A DNA stretch of 64,000 bases, taken from NCBI GenBank assembly GCA_948474755.1, contig CAOLHI010000357.1:434001-498000 (forward strand), read 5' to 3'. The notes beneath the pieces are model-generated. The model ran no database searches. It had not been told where the DNA came from and saw nothing but the letters and a program-made list of their open reading frames with translations. The stretch is from Ctenosaura bakeri. Taxonomy: Eukaryota; Chordata; Lepidosauria; Squamata; Iguanidae. Below, one piece after another: positions 44,941 through 56,060 of the stretch (the first letter of the stretch is position 1; each line of letters begins with the position of its first letter). The position numbers and the translations under genes were made by a program.

Positions 44941-46375
44941 CGCTACTTTAGCAGTCACCCTAACAAAACTCATAGTTAATTCTCATTTAATTGTCAGTGA
45001 TGCACATTCCAAATGTGCCGGCAGCTGTGCCAACAGCTGCACAGAAGACACTCAGTTCACCTCTGTCCATTTCCAGCATGGGGTAATCTACAGCTAGAAG
45101 GACTCACAAAACCTGAGAATTTTTCTCTGAGTATGTTCACTGATAGCCAGGCAAGTACTACTGACACCCACCTGGTTCAGCGGGCCATTTGATTTTTTAA
45201 AGAAGATTAGTACAGATCTGTTCCATACTGATATACAGAATGGTTATTGCACTTGTGTAGCTAGAACATATATTTTGAATTCATTGTTTGGTGCCCCTTT
45301 TGGTGTACTGCAAAAAAGAATGTGCACAGAGTTCCTCATCTTTTATAGGCTAGGTTAGTGGGTGGCATTTTAATCACACAATCTGCAGAATAGATGATTA
45401 CTTGTGCATACGCACACTTAACCACCAGTCCCGGGGACCATCTGCTTCTTTGACCATGTCATGCTGCTTTTCCTTCACTGCTTCTGAAGTACATATTTAA
45501 GCTTCTGTAACCAGCTGGCATATAAGGAGCTAGAACTCAGTGCACTTCCGCAGGGGAAATATCTTCTAGAGTTGGTAGTGCGCTGGGGCTAAGAGTAGAA
45601 TCTGAGTCACAGACTGTTCCAGTTCAATTATAACTTTAGCTATGAGCGTGTTGTATGCTGTATATAGATGTACATTGAATGTCAACCTCATATTTTTACC
45701 TTCCAATAGGACTTGAGCTTTTGCTAACTAGCAGATTTCTGCATTAATTTCTGGCTAGGTCATTCACTACTGTGATTCTTTTGGGATGCTTAAAGGGCTA
45801 CCTGTTTACATCGTAAGTGGTGACAAAATAAATGAAGTTAATTTGCTGAAATAAATAAGGAAGGCTAAGCCTTCACAGATCGTTAAGTTGGCAAAGAAAG
45901 CCATGTTGGAGGAACAATATTAAGTAGTATCCTTTGGGCCCAAATAATAGCTGTATGACTTGAGGATCAATTTAATCAGATTTGCCCAGAAGCCTCCATG
46001 ACCAAACTACCACAGGTTAAAACCTGGAAAGTTAACTTTTAAGAATAATATCATTGCATCTACAACTGTGCAAGTGCTAGGACAGCATCCTAGCTCTCAG
46101 AGTGTTATCTGCTCAGTTATAGATAGCTTCAGTAGGACCAGTTAGAGAATGCATCTAATATTGAGTTAAGTGGCAGAAACTGAGAATTCCATTGAAAGAT
46201 AAATGACAAAATAGGAGATACTACTTGATGCTTCCTTAACAAATCCTCTTTTCCACAGCATAATTCTATAAGGAAAGATTTCACGCACTGAAGGAATATT
46301 GGATGAGGAGGGAAAGTGGAGAAAACAAAACATGAAAAGAAGGTAGATAGAAATGCATTTCCCATCTCATGCTTT
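44941..46375. other. Unannotated stretch
   Basis: A local imperfect repeat GCCGGCAGCTGTGCCAACAG lies near 45017. Nothing else recognised. Confidence 0.4.
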
Positions 46376-46470
46376 CCAGTTGTTTTCTGCTACAACTCCC
46401 ATAATGGGCAGACGATGATGGGAGCTGTAGTCAGACACTTCTGGCAGGCACCATGCTATGTAAGAGTATT
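46376..46470. mobile_element. Small hairpin MITE related to family H
   Basis: GCTACAACTCCCATAATGGG pairs with GATGGGAGCTGTAGTCAGAC as an inverted repeat around GCAGACGAT. Confidence 0.45.
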
Positions 46471-47053
46471 CCAGAAATAATTTTTTAAAAAAATAGAATG
46501 TTCTAACAGGAATAGAAGAGCTGGAATAAAGGGCAATAATTCTGTACAGAAGGTTTAACCATATGTTCAAGAGACAGGGTTATGGTTATACTGAACAAAT
46601 TGAACATTTGGCTACAGAGTCAGAAAATGAGAAAAAGTAGCTATAGCAAGCGAAGATGAAAAGATATCTAAGAGAGGCTAGAGAGGTCCTTTTGAGTTTG
46701 TTGTCTATACAAGGTTAAGCAGTTATGGAATTGTTCAGTGAGGCAGAGGATTATGTTAAAATAATAGAACACGGAGTTGAATGCTTAGAAACAAAAAAAA
46801 CTCCTTGTGTTTCTGAAGTGTTTCAGTGAGAGATTTGGAGAACGAGAATCAGAAATATGGCAAGTGGGGCATGAATGAAAGTGATGAAAGATTATAATAG
46901 ATACAAAGACCAGGTTGTCATATCACTACTACCAATTTGTACAGCAACTCTTCCAGGTGGGTTACAGAGGTATATGAAAGATAATGTGACATATATAAAC
47001 TTATATAATGCCATATAATACAGCGTGCAACATATTTTAGTTCACTCTTCCTT
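46471..47053. other. Unannotated stretch
   Basis: No gene or repeat recognised. Confidence 0.4.
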
Positions 47054-47143
47054 GAGGCCCCTCCCTAAACTGCAAACCCCAGGATTCCACAGGATGTTGA
47101 AAGTGGAATAATAGCACTATAAGCGTGTAGTGCAGAAATGGCC
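47054..47143. mobile_element. Half of a palindromic MITE, family P, copy H
   Basis: Only the right arm is present, from GAGGCCCCTCCCTAAACTGC through CAGGATGTTGAAAGTGGAA to GCAGAAATGGCC. The left arm is missing, as expected after deletion at a palindrome. Confidence 0.85.
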
Positions 47144-47146
47144 ATA

Positions 47147-47200
47147 GTCCAACAACATCTGGAGGCCCATGCTTTGCCCACTTCTGCTCATTGACCCAAT
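47147..47200. mobile_element. Half of a family H MITE
   Basis: AGTCCAACAACATCTGGAGG followed by CCCATGCTTTGCCCAC matches the right arm of family H and directly abuts the family P half copy. Confidence 0.5.
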
Positions 47201-47588
47201 GGCTGTGTAACATGGCAAAGTGGATGGGTATGGTTTTTCAGTATCATAGGACATGCATCTTTAAAAATTATTAATATTTCCATATATTCTATGCCCGTGA
47301 AATTAAACATTTATTGTTAGATGTTACAAATACTGTCAGTATGCCTGTCTGTGTTTACTTTCATCACAAAGAAGTGCTACCAATCTACACACTGAACAGT
47401 TTGAGAACATTAGGACAGACCCAGAACTCTGAAGCTTTAACTACATCCCACTCTTAGGAGAGCTACTGTTTTCTTAGTCCTGTATCTGCAATATGGTAAT
47501 AGTTATGGAATCACCTTCAAGCAGCTGTTTTAGGCATTGACATCATAAATGCAAGCTACTTTGAATAATGCAAACATGCTATATAACA
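47201..47588. other. Unannotated stretch
   Basis: No gene or repeat recognised. Confidence 0.4.
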
Positions 47589-47696
47589 AGGGTGGGAATC
47601 ATGATGCCCTCTAGATGTTGCTGAACTGCAACAACTAGCATTCGTTGATTATGCTGCTAGGAGTTGCAGTCCAACAAAATGACCACGTTTCCACCT
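47589..47696. mobile_element. Palindromic hAT-like MITE (family H)
   Basis: AAGGGTGGGAATCATGATGC at left, CACGTTTCCACCTTC at right. The inner arms are GATGTTGCTGAACTGCAACA and GAGTTGCAGTCCAACAAAA. The flanks CTATATAA and TAATATAA are a partial 8-bp match. Confidence 0.6.
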
Positions 47697-47935
47697 TCTA
47701 ATATAAATTGTTCGCTCTCAGTTTTAGTAAGTATTTAGACATATGTAGAATAAATATACCATGATAACCATTTCCCTACTTGTGCTGAGCTTTTGGATTA
47801 AGTGACAAATCAACATGGGATACTGAATGGAATAAAGGTTTCTTAAAGAGGCATCTCTAGTGATAATCATAGTTGTAGTGCAAAACAAATGGAGGTGGGT
47901 GGGACTTCCCAGTTCAGTTTGATCATACATCAGTA

Positions 47936-48010
47936 TTCTTGGCCCAAGAAAGCCCTATGAATTTCATGAGGTTGCCATAAGTTGGCAGCCAGCTCGAAGA
48001 CACACATACA
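47936..48010 (+). repeat. SINE 3' end fragment, RTE-type tail
   Basis: CCAAGAAAGCCCTATGAAT, GGTTGCCATAAGTTGGCAGC and TCGAAGACACACATA are the last ~70 bp of the RTE-tailed SINE, truncated at its 5' side. Confidence 0.7.
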
Positions 48011-49035
48011 CTTTCACAATAAATGGTGATGGCAGTTGCAGTATTCTCATTCTGACAGTTAACCTGTTACAACTAATCTGTGAGTTTTGGCAATCCAGTA
48101 GTCTGCTTCTCAGTTTTTAATTTCTTCTTCCTCTTTGCAGCACAACTACTGTAAATATCTCTTACTTTCTCAAGGGACATAGTGCTGCCAAAAAACTCGA
48201 ATATCTAGGATAGACCATGGTGCTGCCAGAAAATGTTATGCCTTTCAAGACCATGCCATAAATTATATAGTTTTCTCTTCCAAACTACCATGCACTTTGT
48301 TTGATGTAGAGCTCTGATGTTCTCAATAGGTTGCCACATTCTTGGTTGGCCTAACGTGGCAGCAGAGGTGCCTATCAAATGGTGGTCTAGTAGAGCTGCA
48401 AGGGAAAAGAGGGAACACAGACCAGTAAAGAACAGGGGGAAAGAGGGGGAAGAAATGTGGGTCCTGAGAAGTTAGAGGAATGGGTTTTGAGTTCCCAGTC
48501 TTATGGAATTTTCAGTGAACAAGCAAAGATGAATTGCAAATGAATACTGGAATGTTGGGTCGGTTCTTCTTAAACATTCATGGCATTGTGGTTGGAGTGA
48601 GGCAGGAAATGATCTCCTTTTTGACACCATACTAGGAAATAAAGTTGTATTCGTTTATTGCTTATTAATTTATTATATCTCTCTAACCTCCAGCGTGGTC
48701 AAGACCATGTACCAAGGGTCTCCTCTTTTCTTTGTTAGAACAACATTCCTCTGAGACAGCACATTGCGTAAGCTAACCTCAAAAGGGAAATTTGTAAATG
48801 GCCATGGACTCCAGAATTGGGGAGGAGGGAGGCTCCTAAGGCTATGCTTCCCCAAATGATCTGGCAAGGTTGGACCACCAAGACTCTTATTTAGTTGAGT
48901 CTCTACAGAAATTACAGTCAAAAGTGTAGTAAATGGTCAACCACTAAGAAAGATGAAGATAGCTTCTGTTGTTAAGCCCTCACAGGAATAATAAAGGTGA
49001 CCTGCAATCTATCCTATGAACATTTATGTCGAAGT
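48011..49035. other. Unannotated stretch
   Basis: No gene or repeat recognised. Confidence 0.4.
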
Positions 49036-49404
49036 TTGTTGTTGAGTGTGCCTTCAAGCCATTTTTGACTTATGGTTGACCCTAAAGCAAACCTATCATG
49101 GAGTTTTCTGGGGCCAAGAATATAGGAAACACCCAAGCTCACACAGTGGTTTTCCATGGCTGAGCAGTGAATCAAACCCTGGTCTCCAGGTCATATTCCA
49201 ACATTCAAACCACACTAGCTCTCAAAGTGCCTTCAAGTCATTTCCAACTTATGGTGACCCAAAGGTGAACCCATCATGGGGCTTTCTGGGGCTGAGAATG
49301 TGTGATGTGCCCCCGGTCACCCAGTGGATTGCTATGCCTGAGCAGGGAATAAAACTCTGGTTTCCAGGATCATAATCCGATACTCAGACGACTACACCAC
49401 ACTG
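49036..49404 (-). repeat. Two tandem RTE-tailed SINEs
   Basis: The first copy (49036-49223) runs from TTGTTGTTGAGTGTGCCTTC to CACACTAGCTCTC. The second (49224-49404) restarts at GTGCCTTCAAGTCATTTCCA and runs to CACCACACTGA. Both lack the middle stretch present in the copy at 33289, so they belong to the same deleted subtype as the copy at 88. The close head-to-tail arrangement suggests a dimer. Confidence 0.85.
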
Positions 49405-52330
49405 ATTTTCATAAGCTTCACTAAACATATGCAGGACACACTTGGTGCTTATGAGAGTCTTCATATTTAAGGATGCTATAGTGAGTAATGGATGGAGAAA
49501 GTAATTTGCCCTCTCCTCCCAAGTAACTGCAAGTAGGAAAAATGAATAACCACCTGCTTGCCAAGGTAGAGCTCCCCATACCTTAAAAACAGTTCTAGAG
49601 GCCTGTGAAGAGCTATGTGGAAATTTATCAGAAGCAACATTTAAGAAGAATGGAATAAGGTATCAACACCAATAAAAGCAGAAAGTAATCACAGAAAATG
49701 TGATCCAACAAATGTGAATGTGTAGAATTTTTCTCTGCTGAAATTTGTTTACCAAATTGTGGCATATAGCTGGCAGCTCCTCCTTCCCTTTGTTAAAACT
49801 TTTGGCTGAGTATCCTCCAATGAGAAGGAGTGAGAGAATGGACACTTTTAAAAGAAAGAAATTGTTCTTCATATCAATTCACTCAGACCTAGCCTGCACA
49901 TTCAGCACAGAAAGAGAACACAAGAGAAAGAAGAAACCACATGGGACTCTAAAATCCTTTCCCCACAGGTTCTGCCCTGGTAGCACCACTATTGTATAAC
50001 TGATGTATTTGGGGAAGCTCGGTACATCGTGTTTGTATGCTGTTATCATATTTGGAATTCAATAAGGTTACGCCCTTCCAACCTCATACTGGAAAATCCA
50101 ATTATTTCAACAGATTTGGGCTCCAATTCCCCTGAGTACTACAGCTTGTTCTTCACTACGGAAGTACTTTCCCCAAGATCCAGACACCACCTTCCCTATT
50201 CTATACTGTGCCATACACACAAGCATCTGGCCCATTGTGCCGAGTTCCATAAATATGTATTAGTCTTGGATATTTGAATATAAATGGTGCACCCTGAGCT
50301 TTTTGATAAAGTAAAAGGAGATGCAAGTTCAAGACCTTTATTTTTATTTTTTTTAAGTTAACATTATCCGCTGACTGAGAATATCACAACACTAGGAATA
50401 TGTATTTAAAATGGCATTTTGTTGGCATTTTGGCAGCTTTTTTATCACTGTAAAATGAGCAATTAAGAGAATTACCATGCAGTTGCATTCAGGGTACTAC
50501 CCACCACCCTGGATCTTTATGGACAAATCAGTTGTGAAGATTAGATCCCACCCATCCCAAACAACAGAACCACCACTTGAATCTAATTAAAGCTATTTGT
50601 CAGAAACATTTTTTTAAATATAAAAAGAGCCTGTAGAAACCAATCTTAAACTGAAACTAAAATTATCTTGCACTGGGTATAATTAGTATAAGTGGGATTA
50701 ATGAGTACATATGATTACACATTTGCTTTCCTACTCAGGTTTTTCATTTTTAGTGAAGAAAGAAAAAGAAGTCACTAGGGTGGAGGAAAGGCAATAAACA
50801 ATAGAGCTAAGTACATCTTGCTGAAGTTAAACATAAGAGAAGTACTGCTTTGTGAGCATAAATTAATACTAACTCTGTTGGGAGTTGTACCAATGCACTT
50901 TGTTTTTGGTGGCTGTTGGTAAATCAGATGTTCCTAGAAGCAGGTATTTACATTTCTTCTTAGCTGTTGATTTTGAGAGAGAAAAAAGAGAAGGGAAGCT
51001 CTACAAATGCAATGTGCAAATGATGCACTGAAGGAGAGGGAGGACAGCCAGAGGGAAGGAACACAGCCCATCACAAACATACATATTGCTGGAATAGAAA
51101 TAGTCGTAACTTTTATTATTTTAGAGCTTTTGTGCAGCATTGGGTAACCTTTCCAAGCACCAAATGACCTGTCTGGCACTTAAGGAAGTCCCTCAGCACA
51201 GCGCAGCCCCAGTCTGCTGTGGAAACTGAGGGATATGCTAAATATGGAATTGGACATGGGTTCATGCCACTGTATACTCCTCATGTTACCTCGCACCCCC
51301 TTGAGCTAGTTGTATCCTACAAGTCTTCATCTCAGGAGGCTCTCTGAAGGGAGAATGGCATCTTTCCTCTGCCCTTGTGGATCTGGCCCAGTCCCAAAAC
51401 TACTTGCAACGAAGTTGTAACCAGGATTGTACAGCAAAGGCATAGTTTTGTCTAAAGGGTAATTCCACTCTCAGATCCATCTGGAAGGCCACATTTGTTG
51501 CAATGCCAAGCCACTGGCTGATTGATTTGACTAGGAGGCTGTGCCAGCTGCTATGGCCCCAGAGGAATCTTCCAGGACTCTGGAAAGAAAGATGGTGGCT
51601 TCCTGTCACTCTGAACTTCTTGTGCACACCACAGTGGAAACCTTAAGAAAGTCTAGGACCCCTGTTCTCCATGTTGGAAGATGTCTACTAGTATCTAAGC
51701 TTAAGATGGCCAGCCAGCATTGGATTTCAAATGCTTTGACTATTGACATAAATATGTAACATGGATGAAACAGGGCTCAAGGGTGGAGTGTTGGCATATG
51801 CACCTGTACAGTCACAGACTGTACTTTTTTCACACATTAAAAGGAAATGAACATGTGATCACGATGGATCAGAGACTTGCAGGCTTGACATTGGTTACCT
51901 GCAGGAGCAACTTCCTGAGGCACTCAATAAAACTGATTCCAGTCCACCTTCTTTTTTGAACTAGGTATTGAGAGATGAGGGCATCAGCAAACAGGAAACT
52001 TGTAAATACTGCAAGTACTTCCAGTTTCATTTGAATGAGAGTACAATATTGTTCATGTCTACTCAAAATTAAGTGTGGTGATTTGACTACAGCTTTCCTC
52101 AGATAGGGTGGTATAGAACTGCAGCCACAAGGCTGTCAATGCCAGGTTTACAGATAGCTTCTAAAATAAAACTTTTGGCAATGTCCTCAAGTAATGTATA
52201 CAGTTGGCCCACATTTAATGCAAGCTCATTTTACATGGTTTCTGTTATGCATGACCAGCTTTGGCAGTGGCACAGCAGCAGCAGGGTGCCAATCCCACTC
52301 ATTCATTTGGGAATGAAGGAGCAGGATTGG
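49405..52330. other. Unannotated stretch
   Basis: No gene, RNA gene or repeat family recognised. Short frames on both strands lack support. Confidence 0.4.
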
Positions 52331-52863
52331 CACACACACACACACACACACTGCTGTGTCCCTGTCAAAGCCTCTGGCCAGCCTGCAGTTGTTGGCACCA
52401 CTGCCTTCACCAGTGTAGGTGTGCCTTTCCTTCTCTCTTGTTTGCAAATGAGTGGGCTGAGTCAACACACACACACACACACACACCACCATGCCTCTGC
52501 TTGAAAAATGTGCTGTGCGGCACAGTTGACCTATTTGTGTGAGTTGCATGAAGAAGAACCACAGTTACAGGTGAGCAACCTGCTCTTCTTCCATTTCTTG
52601 CTCTGGAACAGATTTTCCCTAGTAAGAAAAAGGATGATGAAACAAGAGAGAGTTACAAGTGAAGCATGAAATGATAATGTGAAGCTCCAATAAAATCCAG
52701 AGAATGAGAAACAGCAAAGGCATGATGATAAAGGCTTCACCTAGAATTGGTCTAGGGCAAATACTACAGTCGTATCTGGTGCTTTCTTCTGATCATCCAC
52801 AACCCTGAGGATTACACACAAAGCAGCTCAGGCTCAGAGCTGAAGCACACACACACACACACA
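52331..52863. repeat. Three (CA)n microsatellites
   Basis: CA runs at about 52331-52350, 52465-52486 and 52846-52863. Open frames crossing them (52139-52504 + and 52549-52226 -) are artefacts of the CA repeats. Confidence 0.9.
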
Positions 52864-53358
52864 CTCTGCTGTAATATACTTTGTCTCATTGAGAGTGTGG
52901 AGAGTCTTTTATCCTCCCCTTCTCCATAAAGGAAAGAGAATCTCTAAGGAGGGAGTGGACAGCCTTCTTTTCATCCCTTCGCCATCACCTTTTCCCTAAC
53001 AGCAGTAGGGAAAGGGTGATTTATACAACACAGAGGGAAGAGAAATTCAGCTAAGGAAGTGGGGAGTCAAGGGACCTCTGAGAGGTTGCAGTTTGCCTCC
53101 TGAGGGCACATTTGATCCCTAAGTTGTCAGAAGCACTTTTGAATAACAGGGAGGGTTCACATTCACAGTTCTCAAAGGAAAATATGATGGATGCAATCAT
53201 TTTTTCCCTTGTGTCCAGCCAATGAAATATGCTTCCAATGCATCTTGTTTTGGCTACATTATTCTGAGTCTTTTTGCTCTCAAAAAGTTCTTAAAAGTTC
53301 TTTGATGCTATGTGTATGGATGCAGTACAGAAGAGCCAGGCTGGAATAGGGAGACAAT
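52864..53358. other. Unannotated stretch
   Basis: No gene or repeat recognised. Confidence 0.4.
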
Positions 53359-53560
53359 GGCCATGTCCACACTATACTGTTATAGTGCTATTATTCTACT
53401 TTCGACATCCTGTGGAATTCTGGGATTTGTAGTTTACTGAGGCCAAAGAGCTCTCTGGCTGAGAATTCTAAAGGGCCCTCCCTAAACTACAAAACCCAGG
53501 ATTCAATAGGATGTTGAAAGTGAAATAATAGCACTATAACAGTGTAGTGCAGAAATGGCC
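53359..53560. mobile_element. Palindromic MITE, family P, copy I
   Basis: Longer subtype with the GAGGCCAAAGAGCTCTCTGG / CTGAGAATTCTAAAGGGCCC spacer. The ends are GGCCATGTCCACACTATACT and CAGTGTAGTGCAGAAATGGCC-type. The flanks AAT (53356-53358) and AAT (53561-53563) match exactly. Confidence 0.95.
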
Positions 53561-53935
53561 AATGAGTTAGCTTACCCATGTGGTGGTCAGGAGGAGTCCA
53601 GAGTAAGAAAAATTTCTTGGAACTATAGCAGAGGCATTGTTCTCTTCAGCATCAGAATGATTAGGTGTATATGGAATGGTGATCCCTAAGGGGCAGCTAT
53701 TTAGTTCTAGGCTGACAATATTTATTATCTGTTATTTAATAATTGTCCATTCTTTAGTTATTTCATATGTGAATGACCAACAAGGCCCCACCTCTGATAG
53801 TCAGGGTATCTATTTTTCTCTGTAGGGATTGACTGAGAGCAGGCTGCTTGTTTTTCTCTTCCTATACCACCAACTTGCCCTAGTAATAGCTGGAGTTTCA
53901 GTTCCTTGGACATCATTTTGTGTGTCTAAACCAAG

Positions 53936-54035
53936 TTAGGAATCATGCTGCCCTTCAGATGTTGCTAAATTGCAACTCCCAGAATTCCTCAGCATTGACT
54001 AGCCTGGCCAGGATTGATGGGAGTTGCAGCCCCAT
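53936..54035. mobile_element. Palindromic hAT-like MITE (family H)
   Basis: TTAGGAATCATGCTGCCCTT at left. The inner arms TTGCAACTCCCAGAATTCC and GATTGATGGGAGTTGCAGC are inverted. The right end is truncated or diverged. Confidence 0.6.
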
Positions 54036-55153
54036 CTTTCTCCTAAACTAACAAGACAAATTAAAATACAAAATCTCTGACAAAGAAACTCCTTTTTACA
54101 AAGTCTTTTTACATCTGCTCAGCCCCACCCATTTTATATCCTGGTCCTCTGTCTAGCAGGAAGTTTTCCAGTAGTCTCAACACTTGGAGGATGGTGAAGG
54201 AAGGCTAGACAAATAGAATTTTAATATCAGTATGTCTGCTGTAATCAATATGATAATACGATCAATACAATAAAGCTTGAACTGAGGAAAAATGGGATTC
54301 TTACTGTAGCTATGGGTGCCCTTCCTATAACAGGCAAGGTAAACAGCAGCTGTCTCTACAGTCCCATAAAGAGCAAAACAGAAAGAAAAGAAGATATCAG
54401 CCTGCCTTCCCAGCTACCCCCAGCATGTAAAAACAAACAAACAAACCATAGAGCAGGATATTTGGCCACCAAAAGAGAAATAATAAGAAAAGTGGAAGGT
54501 GACGAAAGCAAAAAAAAAAAGTCACCCTGAGTTTGGAAGTGACTTGGAAGAAGCCCTCAAGTGATCTTAAGATCTATAATGTTCTTGTTTACTTATGCTA
54601 GGCTTTCCTGACAAGGTTGTTTCATTTTACATGTGCATACTGTTAGTTTTGACTAAACAGTTTGCTGAAACATGTTGAACTGCTCTTTTTAGTGGTGCAG
54701 GAACCTATCCCTATTCTTTCCATGTTATTTCTGCCTCTGTTGATTAAATTTATGTCAAAGATGTAATGCCCAGAAGTACATGGACTTCATTAACTGAGGT
54801 ATATTCATAATGACAAATATATTGTCTTAGAAAAACCTACAGCAGAGGGTGTGTTTGAATAGGGACTCTCCTCACATTCACCATTCAATTATCATGTTAG
54901 CAATTACTTCCTGAGTAGATGAGGTATGGCACTACCCACATCTACATTCACCATGGCTGCTATCCAAGCTATAAGCTTGTGTCCTTATTTTAATATTTTG
55001 ACAGACATAAAGCCAGTACTGAAATCTGTAAGATTATAAGTTTGCTTTCCCTGACATTTCTTCTCAATTGTCAGGAAAGTGATATTTGCATAACATCGGT
55101 GGCATTCATATTAGAGCGACAGTGAATTCACTCTGGTTTTTAGTCCAGACTTA
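54036..55153. other. Unannotated stretch
   Basis: Contains an A run near 54511-54520. No gene or repeat recognised. Confidence 0.4.
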
Positions 55154-55373
55154 GACCTAGCAGGGTGGGTGTTGGATTAGGAGTTCGAGACAGCAGGATT
55201 CAAATCCTTGTTAAGCTGTGGAAACCCACCAGGTGTTCTTAGGCAAATCATACTTTCTCAGTTTAGAGGAAGGCAATGGCAAGCGTACTCTCAACATATC
55301 TGGTCAAGAAAACTCTAGAATAGGGTTGCCGTAAGCCAGAGGGAATTGGAAGGCCCATAAAAATAACAACAAA
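55154..55373 (+). repeat. tRNA-derived SINE with RTE-type tail
   Basis: Head GGGTGGGTGTTGGATTAGGA with B-box-like GGATTCAAATCC, core CCCACCAGGTGTTCTTAGGC, then GAGGAAGGCAATGGCAAGCG, GGTTGCCGTAAGCCAGAGGG and the tail AAATAACAACAAA. It retains the middle stretch lost from the copies at 88 and 49036. Confidence 0.8.
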
Positions 55374-55659
55374 CCTTAGATAGCTCCTTTAAAGTTTGGA
55401 AAAAAACTTATAATGGAGTCACTGTCCCAGTGACACGAAAGCCACCAGCCCTATTGCATAAAATGTGCTTTTTATACAGAAACTACCAGAAAAGTGGCAG
55501 GAGAAATTACCATGTAGCATAAAAACAAACTTCTAGCATTACAATTTAGTTGAAGTATTGAGGAAAATGAAGCCTAGTGGTCACCATGAGAAGCTTCGCC
55601 AGAGCTTAACAGGTTAAATTTGAATTGCTGTTAATATGGATCCTTTTGTAATCTTTCTC

Positions 55660-56060
55660 CATCATAGGTGGCCAAAGGGCATCCAGCAGTGATTACATGC
55701 AGCTCACAGGGCCATTTTTGTGGCCTTCAGGGCCTCCCAAGGAGTAAAATTTATTTTACCCCCAAATGCTCCCCGTTTGGGACATGGGGGACATTTTTGC
55801 CACTTCCCCCCCCCAGCCTATTTTAGGCCCAGGAAAGGATTTTTAAAAACTGGAGGTAAACCAGAAGTGATATGTGATAACTTCCTGTTTCAAAAAAAAA
55901 GTCTTCTCCTGAGCATAAAGTGACCCAGGGAGGTCTTAAAAATATGGCATAAATGCCCCCCTACAGGCTGTAGGGGGCATTGGGGGGGCATCTGGGATCA
56001 AAAGATTGATTGTTGATTTTTGTGGAGGGGTGTGGGTCCTCACCTGCAGGTTCTCCTAGC
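55660..56060. other. Unclassified block with internal inverted repeat
   Basis: AATGCCCCCCTACAGGCTGT is followed by AGGGGGCATT, a perfect short hairpin at 55952-55981. GGCCAAAGGGCATCCAGCAG at the left edge is reminiscent of DNA-transposon ends. Boundaries not established. Confidence 0.3.

Noticed and set aside
52139..52549. Opposing frames of 107-121 codons
   Set aside because: They depend on CA/TG microsatellites that are open in several frames.
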